From: Norana najaformis
Taxonomy: Eukaryota; Annelida; Clitellata; Crassiclitellata; Hormogastridae
Direction: 5' to 3'
DNA: 64,000 bases
Assembly (NCBI GenBank): GCA_964023275.1
Contig: OZ029915.1
Location: 38,133,073 to 38,197,072, forward strand
Below are positions 23,237 through 33,900 of the stretch, piece after piece. Position numbers and translations under genes: made by a program. Below the pieces are notes generated by a model that was not told where the DNA came from, searched no databases, and worked only from the letters and a program-made list of their open reading frames with translations. Every line of letters starts with the position of its first letter. Within the stretch, counting starts at the first letter, position 1.

Positions 23237-23992
23237 CTTGTCAAGAAGTAAGGGAGTACTGGTGACAGAATCAATTCCGGCCGATGGGTGAACGCTTCCT
23301 CTAGTATTTTCATTCAACCCGTCTATGACACTAATCCATCCAACGTTTTCGCGTAGCTCCGATGGCCATATTAAAATGCAAGGCTATAATGTGTAAGAAA
23401 AAAAGTAACCATTAGGCTTAAGTGCTATTATAGGAAAATGATGAACTACGCGTGACCTTTAAGGCATTAAATTCGTCACTGATACGGCGAACAACCTCCG
23501 GTGCTTATATTCCTTGTTTTCTGCTTATCGGGAACTTTGCATCTCGAATCCTTCGACCGCTGATAGTTTTATTTAGCGCATTGAGATCATCCAGCCTGAA
23601 AAGAGCATTGAGAAATTCATGCATCATAGAGTAAGATAAATCAGCAACTTGGCTGATTAAAGAAGAGAAGTTGCCTCTAAATGCGATTGCAACATATAAT
23701 TGCGACGGTCGTTTAGAGGCAGAAGACCGCGAAGAGAACCCTCTACTTCTGACCTCATAAATCTCAGTGTTACAACAGGCGTTCAAGACAACTTTGGTCT
23801 CATCGTATATAACGGAATTCGTTCACTAGTTGCAGTCAGTTTCTGCCTAGATTTCATCGCTCAGTCTATCACTCGATTGTCACCACTACCACCAGCAGCT
23901 AGCATATGACCGATGTCACATATCCGTCTCCTGGTTGCCTGCGCCTGCTCTACCTGCATCCGCAGCATCGCCGCTTTTCTTCGCTTCCGGGA

Positions 23993-24009
23993 CACGTGAC
24001 GTCACCAAT
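23993..24009 (-). promoter_or_regulatory. Candidate promoter cluster: E-box, CRE, CCAAT
   Basis: CACGTG (23993-23998) overlaps a full palindromic CRE, TGACGTCA (23997-24004), followed by CCAAT (24005-24009). The surrounding 23930-24080 is locally GC- and CpG-rich (GCGCGCAGCGCGCG-type sequence) in an AT-rich region. It lies about 760 bp upstream of the K2P start codon, so it may be that gene's core promoter. Both palindromes read on either strand; assignment to K2P is inference from position. Confidence 0.4.
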
Positions 24010-25734
24010 GAAAGTGCTTGCGCGCAGCGCGCGTATGTCAGGCGGATTAATGCGGTTGGCGCTCGCTCGCTGAAAATATTAGTTTAGCTCTACGGCCCTC
24101 GTAGATCAATTCGTGACATTCTGGATTAGCCGTATTTTCCCGTAAAAAATACAAGCAGCGAATACGTCGAAACATGTCCTGTATATAAATATGTACACGT
24201 ATATAAATTAGGCCTATGTATGCTATAAATTATATACAGTAACATACTCGTCGCTTATGCTGCAATATTTAGGTTATAGTTATAGTATACAACCCGTATG
24301 AGTTTCAAAAACATTCGGGTGTACTTCTAAAAATTACTATTTATAGAAGAGAACGAACGACTGTTGTTGATTAGTTCTATTACGTAGATTGCGACGTATT
24401 TTGAATGAATACAATATTTGGACTAGTGCTCCGTTTTTCCATTGTTGTCAACAGTCGCCGAAGACCACAATCAGCCTCTCCTGCAGTGTCCTCGGAAACC
24501 CTCCAAACACACTGTTTGTCTATGTCGCTTAACCGATTTCCATCGAGTCAAAACCCAAGAACCGCCTAGTCAGTGGTTTCGTCGTGTTACTGTTATTTCT
24601 AGGGCACGGCCGCGTGTAGAGGAAAGATCTTGGTTGTCTGAATGGGGAAAAACAGGTTCGCTGTCGATGACAGTATTGTAAAAAATTGGTATTTTGTTTT
24701 CGAGCCATTCATCTTGTCAGGCAAGGTTATCTGAGTGTCAAAAACGCAGTCTACACATTGCTGCAGGATTGCACAGCGGCTGCCTACAGCCTATCGGGTT
24801 GACAACGAAACTGGGATAACTTAGCCTTACCTTGCCTTATTTTTATCATTCATATATTCATTTAATTCATTCAGTTTTATTTGTTATTTCCAAAGACAAC
24901 GTCTTTAAACAAAGTATACAAAATTGGTTCTTGGATTTGAATGATGTCTTTTGTGAGGTACTTAAAAGGCGCAGTATTAAATGCCTAATTAATCAACAAG
25001 CTAATCAAAGGATCACCGAGAAGCAACAGAGATCCAGCTGTGTATACAGGGTTGCCCATTTAATATCAGATCAGTTTTAAAATGACGAATGATCAACAGA
25101 ATATCGGTCGAATAGGACTACACATCCAAACATCTCATATGTAAGATGTATTTCACACTTTTCCTAGACTGCAGAAATGCTTTCCTCACTCCAACATAAT
25201 AGGCCGCATCTAGTGTGTCATATACGCGGCTCAGCCTGGGGGGCATAGGAGAACACGGCGAAGATGAGTTGATCCATCGGCGCATCATCATTCTCTAGTG
25301 TCTGTTAATTGTAATTTGGACGTCGTCGTCGTCGCTTTGCCGTCGGTTTAGCGAATTTGAAGGCCATGGGGGCCGCCCGATTAATCCGATGAACGGGGCA
25401 CAATGTGGTCCGTTTATACTGGCCTTATCCTCCATCGCGCATCACTTGCATCGCATTAATTCACTCGGCTACTTCTACTCAGCCTCCCAATAGTCGTCTA
25501 CTCTTTCACGTCGGACATTAAGGTTTGGAAGTATTATTGAGGGAAATAAAATTCTCTGGACTGTATACGAGTGTGCACAAAGAATGCAATATCGTTGGCC
25601 TACTATGCTGAATTATTCTGTAATGCTTTCCGCATTAATCATCAGTCGTATAAATGATGTATAATTCCGTATAACTGAACAGCTTGATATGGTTAAATCG
25701 TTCACTTGTAGGCCTAGTCTAATTCTATCGTCTA

Positions 25735-25792
25735 ATTTTTCTCTTGGAGTGGCGCTATATCAATTTGAGATTACAATTACAAACTACAATTC
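25735..25792 (+). repeat. Family E LINE 3' end copy
   Basis: Short copy: GGAGTGGCGCTATATCAAT followed by GATTACAATTACAA. Confidence 0.65.
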
Positions 25793-25879
25793 ATCATAGT
25801 TAAAACCGAAAACAGTAATATGTCAAATACACTATGTTGTTTTGGCCGATGAATGCATTATGTTATGCATCTTTGTATT

Positions 25880-26050
25880 ATGTATATATGTATGCATTGT
25901 ACGTACGTACATATGTATGTATGTAGGCCTATGTGTGTATGAATGAATATATGCATATATGTATGTATGCATGTGTGTATGCATGTCTGTATGTAAGCTT
26001 ATATGCATGCATGTATATATGCATGAATGTTTGTATGTATGTATGTATAT
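25880..26050 (+). repeat. (GTAT)n / (GCAT)n microsatellite
   Basis: Degenerate tetranucleotide array, with a TAGGCCTA copy inside (25924). Confidence 0.85.
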
Positions 26051-27618
26051 AGGACTGTGTATCTATAGCTGTCTCTATACGTATTTCCAGTGGAAGACTG
26101 TGCAAGACGACCGTTATGATGCTGCACAAGAAAGCACGAAGGATATGCTGCAATCATCGTAGGGGAGCTCTGGGACCAGCAGATCCCCTGGGCTGCAGAA
26201 CGCAATAATCGCGGCTCAGCTGGCTTCAGACTTGAATTAAGACAGTTAAAAAACATCAGATCTGATCAGTGGATCTGTCTGTAAGGATGACTGCGTGTAT
26301 CCTTATCAGCAAATCGTTTTTTTTCGCATTTGATCCACGCTTCTCATTATACGAGTAGGCATGCATGCATCCAATCAAATTACTCACTGTTTTATCACGC
26401 GAAAATGAGTGGATTGCAACCTGTGGATTTGTGTGGAAGAAGGGAAAGAACATCGAAAGATAGGTTAGTCTATATGCAGAGGCTAATGATTACATGTTGT
26501 TCTCTCTCTTGCTCGTTCTCTCTCCGCACGCACTTTCTCGGCTTAAGTTATAATCATGTTAAACTTTATTTCAACAACTTAATTAACTTTGATCATAATA
26601 AATGCATACAACTTAGCAGTCAGTATTACGAATCTCCATTTTCCTCAGCCCACATAATAAGCTACCCATTCATTCGTGTGATTTCGGTCAAATTTAACGA
26701 GAAATAAAAGAATTAATTGGACAACATGTCGCAGAATGTCTTGGTCGGGAACTCCATTATTCTTACTCACTCGCTCAATCGATCACTTGAATTCAATTGA
26801 TTCCGACTTTGAATCGGTAGTTCTGCAGCATCTTCGAGTGCGTTTATCAGTAGATGACACAAAACCTTTTCTCAAAGCTTGCAATTTGGCGTGTAAACCT
26901 CAGCAGCCAATCTAATTCCTTATGAACTATTTTGATATCCATTCTTCCATAGGTTCACCTATCTTGGCTCCGTCTTAAGTGTCAGTCAAGACGGTCATCC
27001 GCGTTTGCATACTATCGCTATGTCCTGTATTGCATACTGCTCCTCCGCCTCTCCTCCTTAGCAGCGATGGCCGTGTGTGCCATGCCCTTCACTCGCTTCC
27101 TTCATCCTCTCCTCTACCTCATTTATCCATTCTCATCCAGTTCTTTTTCCTGGCCGCATCTTGCTGAGCTGCTTGGGTATTTCCATGGCCAGACTGTAAT
27201 TTGTAATCTGAGGAAGGAGGCTTTGTTTGCCAGCTGATATGTAGCAGGGACCAGTCGTCAAGCACGTGCCGTCCCTCCTCAATTCCCGTCTGCCTTTGTC
27301 TGCCTGTTCTGCTTCTAATTGTCCGTTTGTCGTCTGTCGTCTGTCGTTCTGCCTCCCGCTCTTCTTCTGGTCTTCTTGTTTCCTTCCTATTTCGCCCCCT
27401 TTCACTTTGTGTGCGTACCGGCCAGAAGGCTATAAGTGTAGGTTTTATGAATAACGATATAATTTTATTTAATTATTGTAGGAATTGCATAATAGCGTGA
27501 CATTTAAGTTGTTTCATTCACCTTAGTCAGTTTCTTATGTCTGAACAATTTCTGTTTTGATTCAAATTAATATAGCCTAGATAAGTCCGTATTTCAACCC
27601 TCTACTTTCGTCTGATAA

Positions 27619-27662
27619 TTAATTGCCCTGCCAGCCTCTGTTAATTGCCCTGCCAGCCTCTG
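27619..27662 (+). repeat. Perfect 22-bp tandem duplication
   Basis: TTAATTGCCCTGCCAGCCTC + TG occurs twice back to back. Confidence 0.9.
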
Positions 27663-29194
27663 TGATCAAAGGGACGCCGACACTCGATTTATGCCAATAG
27701 CCTACCATTATATAATAATGTCATTAATATATCAGGACGCCATTAGAGAAATTCTATGTTGATGTTAAGGTTTTCCTATATATGCCTACGTGCGACAGAT
27801 CGTGGGAAGAGGTCTGTCGCACGATGATAATTAGGCAGTGCGGAAGACCTATGCACAGTGACCGTTCTCTCCAAGGAGGATCAGAATTTGCCGCTTTCAC
27901 AAAATGCATGGTTTGTGTTTCAATGTATTGAAAATAATGTTACAACCTACAGCAGAAGACGAGTGCGTCTTGGAGCACTCTGTCCTGTGTTTTTAAAAAT
28001 TAATCACGTGTAGCTTTTTAAATAGTTTTGTCCCAGATTCGAAATATTTATTATAGAGATTTTTCTTATTTTATAAAAAATGCAGATTCGTGCAAGAGGT
28101 GAAGTGCAAGTAACGCTTCCATGTCCAAGCTGAACTCATTTTCGCTATTCTGCCCTCGAGCTTCCTGCTTCAGATGTATTCGCCTCTGACCACGTGATCT
28201 GGACCTCACTGACGACTTCACCCCAGTCCCCCATTTGGTGCCCTCTGCGCACTCTTTAATCCCTCATGGTTCTATAGAAAAGCTGTCATTAATTGTGAAT
28301 TTAGAAGACACGCTCCAGATCTCGAAAGACACCCAGAAAACGTATCCATGGTCGCGACGCAGAAATATCCAGTTTACATAGAGCATACTGCAATCAGTCT
28401 ACTTCACTGCCCAGGTGATGGTTCAGCGGGGTGAATAGTGGGTCATAGACGTGTATCTACAAGACGTGTACACATATTTTTTATGTGGGAATCGAATGTT
28501 TTAAGCGAGCGAGCTAGTGAGTGGAATAAATGAACAACAATATAATACAACAATCAGAAGCAATAAAATGCGAAAATATTGTCCATACTCCGTACTATGG
28601 CTCTCTATAAATCGTCGTCTTATTGTAATTGTTATCCTACATTACATTAGGTACAGTAGCCTAGTGGCTTCTTCGCCAGTAGTCTTCAGATATGCTTGGT
28701 CCTGTGGTTTAAAAATAGGCCATCTGACAACAGCAATCCAATATCCAATAACCTTCCCTTGTGGGTTAGCCTACATGTACATTGTCAATTTACGCGATAT
28801 ACCAATAAAGACCGGAACCCCTGGGCGCAAAGATGAAAGGCAAATGCAATTGTAATATGCCCAGAATCGCATTGCATTGTATCTCACACAATGTTCCCCT
28901 CGGCTGATATGCAACTGGCTGCAGACATGATGCAGCGATATTATATTTGTCGTAGCCACCTAACACTATCGAGTGATCATGTAATCTTGTTAACGCGATT
29001 TAGTGTGCATGCGATCGCTACAACTTCTTTAGGCCTACATATCTTTCGACACCCTATTGTTGCCTCGTTTAGCAGTTGCCATTTTGCATTTCTTATGGTG
29101 TGAACACTTATAGATAGGCCTATCTGGAACACGAACTCAATTAATATCGATTGCGTACAGTTTTTTTTTTGTTTTCGTCTGAAAGTTTTTGTTG

Positions 29195-29312
29195 ACTGTA
29201 AATGTAAAATAAATGTAGGCCTAAATGCTTTTCTATAGAGACCGTATAGCCGCGACCCTATTCATTTTTAACAAATTTTTCGGGTGAGATCCTTCACCAC
29301 CGCTGCCAGTAT
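29195..29312 (+). repeat. Family B dispersed repeat
   Basis: GTAAATGTAAAATAAATG, then CTATAGAGACCGTATAGCCG, CGACCCTATTCATTTT and GGGTGAGATCCTTCACCACC. Truncated before the GAATGGGCGCC block. Confidence 0.7.
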
Positions 29313-29329
29313 GAAATGTCTTCTGCGTT

Positions 29330-30255
29330 TATTCTGTGTTCCAAACTGTGAGCGAATTGGAAAGTCGATTGGAGATGCAGTTCAGAGAAATGACAATTGA
29401 ACGACAGCAGCAAAAAACAACTGGAGATTATGAAAAGGAAGCTGGAGCAGTAAGAGAGAATAGAAGAGAAAGAGTTCATGCAGCTGAGATATCAAAGGAA
29501 AGGATAAGTAGGATGGAAGAGCAAGACAGGCGGAGATTCTTTGCGATTTAGCAGAAATTCCCACATAAGCTTACTTTGAAACAGTGGGGAATGCTTTTAT
29601 CAGTTCTGGTGTTTAAACCGTTGTTAACTTTAATGATGCAGAAAGCTATAACGGTTTTGTGTCGTTTGAATTTTACACCAATTTAAATGCCTCTGATGGT
29701 ATCAAAGAGCAGATTTCGAGAATACAGTGCAACCTTCTTTGATGCAAAGAAACTGCCCGATGAAATATTTACGTTGTTTTATGCAAGGTTTAAAATTTTG
29801 TTCATTTACTATGTCCGTAGTTGAGAAATGAATAAATATTACGAGAAACTATAGGATTTGATGGTCGCAGGTCATTTGAAAGAATCCTTGCCACCAGGAC
29901 CTTTGCAAATTTTTATCTAAAGAGAGAACAAAATGTTTATACTCTGATGTAATCGCAGATTTAAAGGATAATAATGTGAACTGTCACATCGGATTTGCTA
30001 TTCCACCTAAAACTAGTTATGAGAAAATGCAAACGCAGAGTAATAGGCCTACTAGTTATTAGAGTTTCAAGCATAAACAAACACCGGAAAAAGACCAGTG
30101 TAGAGAAAGAAGACATGAACGAGCGAGGACAAAGTAAAGTTGTAAGACCGGATGTAAAGAACGAATCGGCCGAAAAGAAGAATACAAATGAAAGACGTTG
30201 CTGTTGGTGTGGATTAAACACACAGTCTATTAAGGATTGCGATAAAAACTAAACC
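29330..30255 (+). mobile_element. Gag-like remnant of an LTR retrotransposon
   Basis: Broken frames. 29336-29551 gives a charged coiled coil; 29700-29820 resembles a capsid segment (RFREYSATFFDAKKLPDEIF); 29995-30252 is Lys/Glu-rich and ends with a CCWCGLNTQSIKDC knuckle. The knuckle matches C-x2-C-x4-H-x4-C except that His is replaced by Gln. Stops and frameshifts separate the parts. Ty3/gypsy-type gag is the best guess. Confidence 0.5.
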
Positions 30256-30854
30256 TAAGGATTTTAGTGCTAGTATTTGTACTGGTAATCCGGAAGAGAG
30301 GACAATTCTTAAATTGCAAGTGATCAATATTCCGAAGAAAGAGGCTGATATGGAATGCTTACTGAAATAGAACCAAAAGCAGTAATGATCATGCAGACTA
30401 GAAAATACGTGGGCCTATCCGAATAGCTATAGAAAAGTTTAATCTTCAGCATTTTTAGACCTCCTATTTGCCTATTCGTTAGATGTTTTATGCCTTTCGG
30501 CACTTGAGGCTTAACGCCTTAGATGCTCGCTATACATTGGCCTCAGCAACAAAAATTGTGCCCGATCAGTGGCAAAATCCTGGCTACTTTGTGGGCCCAA
30601 TGAACGTGGCTGTAGGTGTAGGTCCTATAGTTAAAAGACGAAAAGCAATAGTAATCATCTGTTTGGACCTAAGCTTATTACACACTCGCGACGCTAAGTT
30701 TACGATTACTAGTACAACGACTCCTGCCCACTCACTTACTCACATAGAACTCTTAAATATATTGTTATTAAATGGCGGTACGCGCGACCTAAGTCTTGAA
30801 TCTGAATTTGAAGTGAAAATTTAGTTTTGTATAATTGTATTGTTTAAATTTAAA

Positions 30855-30916
30855 ATGTCTGCATCATCGATGACTGCCTTTGTTCGTAATTTATTTAAGC
30901 AGACAGACGACTATCG
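30855..30916 (+). CDS. HIRIP3: HIRIP3 exon 1
   Basis: ATG with A at -3 (AAAATGT), 20 codons plus two bases, donor CG|GTAATA. The missing third base is supplied by the T at 32698, restoring Arg and the following SLTQR. Too short to appear as a long open frame; found by homology to the HIRIP3 N-terminus and phase match. Confidence 0.82.
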
Positions 30917-33900
30917 GTAATACTGCATGCTTATTTGCTACAACGCAATTCAGTCCTTCGTCAGTTATTTACAATCGAACCAATCCGCTTGGCCCATTAC
31001 TCTTCCGTTCAGCACTTCTTCGCCTTCCCGTCACCTCATCCTTAACATCTAGAAATTGTTTCGTAGTCATGGCCACGCCACTCCTTTGGGATAAACTCCT
31101 TTCAGAATTACGACAATTATTTTACCCATCATACGAACTCGCCACCACTTCACCCCTTGCAATTTCTGCGCAGGTCTTTCACAAAAGCGTAGTGCTTCTG
31201 CGGCGGAAGATTCCGCCACCCAACGCATACAGAAATTGCTTGTGCGGCGGAAGCTTCCGCGTTACATTGTGCCTTTGTGGCACTGGGTGATAATTTCGAG
31301 TACAATACAAAGTAACAAACTGTTCAGCTTCTTGCTCGTTATCAAAAGTTTCTCCTAAGATTAATTCAAGCATTTTATCTTTGCAAAACGTATTTGTAAA
31401 ACGTAAATGTTGTACACAAAAGTTTTGAATGCGCATGCGCGAAGGTTAGAATGAGATTTCCGCCGCATAAGTAATATATTTCGGAATATTCCGCCGCAGA
31501 AGATTTATCCTTCACAAAAAAATTGACAACATTCCTCTTCCACAAATTCTATCCTGTTTCCTCCTTTTCTCCTTATCTATCTTTCCACACCAATTCCAAA
31601 TGCCATCCACCATAACTGTCTTGACTACCTGCCTGACTGATCTTTACTTAGAACTGAACCCTTCCTGCCTATCGAGTTTGCTTTGACTGAGCGCCTGTGA
31701 ATGAGCTGGTTCCCATGGCTTGGCTTTCTTTGGGCTCTGTAGAAACCTCAATATTACGATTACCATGCATATTTGCTTGTGCATTTCTCAAATCGGAAGA
31801 TGTCTTTTTTGATTTCAGAGGAGTCTTGGCGATTTTGGGGTATATTTCCATTCTAGAGAGTTTGATTGTAAGAAAGCAAATGCAGTTTCATAAGTAGTCA
31901 TAGCCTGAATTTTGTTTATGTTAACTTGGTCTCTTTTACCTCAAAGCTTGTTCTGCTGCTGCTTTGATAACACTCGGTATTTACTCAGAGTATACTGCAC
32001 TCAGAAGTAGAAGAGCAATGATTTTGTCCAAAGGCTGGTTGATCTGTTAGCTGCGACTGGTTGTCTCCATGGCTCTCTGCCACATGGTGTACTATTTAGT
32101 ACCAGTGCGAAAATTGATTTTTGATGGCAAATATTCTGTTTCGTATTATCCATTTTTACAAAATTGGCATCATGGTTAAATTGTATGTCATATGCTTTCG
32201 AATTAAATAGTTCCCATGAAATCAAACTACTTTTGTCTGCCATTTTTACTCTGTAAACCTCTTTGTATTCCATGACTTTACTCTGCGTACTTTGCCTGCT
32301 CATGATCTGTATGACAGTGTAATTTATTCCAAATATTCTCAGACCAATGGTGGAACAAGTTGTTAGTCTGCTATAGTCATACTGGAAGTAATACACATGC
32401 CCAAAACAATTAGTTAAACAATTAAAGTATTGTGTTAAGGTCCAGTGATGTTCAGTGCTGGATTTCATACCTACGCTTTTCCTATCTCTGAACAGGCCCT
32501 ATACAGTGTCTTGATATATGCATACATATTGATTTGTGTTACACTCTTAATATTGCTTTAAGAGTTTGTGGGCAAAACTTGCTACAGAAGTGATTACATG
32601 TATTTCTACATTTGTTTGCAAAAACATAGCAGTTCATGTTTCATGCATTTAAGTGATGATGCTACAGTATTGACTTATGGTGAATTTTAAATTTTAGTTC
32701 TCTGACTCAGAGAATTATTCGTGAGCGTTACATGCAACACGCAGATTTGGACAGCCTGGATGATGATCAACGGTCATTACTTCGAGAAATTGTTCAGATA
32801 ATGGTTGCGGAAATGGTAAGTCGTCATTTGGGTTGAGGTTACGGAAATGGTAAGTTGTCATTGGGGGTTGATATTATGAATAATATATAGAACTGGATCA
32901 GCAATGATTGTAGTCTCTTTGCTTACAGGTACATACAATGATAGTTTGTTTTCTGTAAATGCTTTGCACTTGTTTAGATCATTTAGACAGGCATATGTGT
33001 AGAGGTTCTTGAAAGGCACTGTGTATGTATGTATGCATGCATGTACAGTCATGCATACATACATATATATACATACATATATACATAGTCCATATTTTGC
33101 ATACATACATACTTTCTTACATACATACACATGCTGTACTTCAGCATTCCCTCAAAGCTGGTGATTCAGTTAAGCAAGTGCTGTCTGCTGATTGGGAATT
33201 TGTGAGGCAGAGACCAAAGAGAAATAAGTCTGACCTCATAAATTCAGTTCACATTTACTATTATTATTTATATAACATATTTGAATTCATTGCGCTCTGG
33301 CATCACTTTCACTTTCATTTTATCAATTGTCACAACAACGTGTTCATTCAGTGATACATACACATATTACATATGGGTAAATACATACACACATACATTC
33401 ATATATACATACATAAGCAGTTGTCAGTAACAGATTGATAAAATTAGTCTTTTTTGTGAGTTAAGATTGCAGAAAACAGTCAAATGTGTACCAGAAAGTG
33501 TTGACCTTTCAAGAAGGTCAGTTCAGTGGGGAAAGAAGGAAGTGTGTGGGATGTGGGAAAGGAGTTCTGGTTAAATGATTCATCAAGTCGTTGAATTTTT
33601 TGACATTTATCTGGCTTGAGAAAGTTATTGAAATGATGATGTTATTATTGACTTATGAAGCTTTAAGCATGGATAATGCATGTGGAAATGGTGAGCATTG
33701 TAAAGCAGTTTATTAAAATTTTCTTATTTTAATTTATTTGGTTGATTCAGAATGAAGAATCACACATCTCCAGTGAAGAAGTTGGTAAAATAGAAATTCA
33801 GCCTTCAAAAGTAGAAGATAAATCTAGAAAAAATTCAAAGCAACAGAAACAGGTTAAGGCACCTGCTGACAAAAGACAAGGAGAAACTGATACAGGAGAA

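Larger units (their letters stand above)
24080..29190. other. Long intergenic stretch
   Basis: Apart from the family E tail (25.74 kb), a microsatellite (25.9 kb), the 22-bp duplication (27.6 kb) and a 10-bp-stem hairpin (27.79 kb), I see no gene. All open frames are short and without recognisable motifs. Confidence 0.6.

Noticed and set aside
23237..23317. K2P start at TTG 23317
   Set aside because: Not an ATG; the in-frame ATG at 23236 is the first after the upstream stop at 23386.
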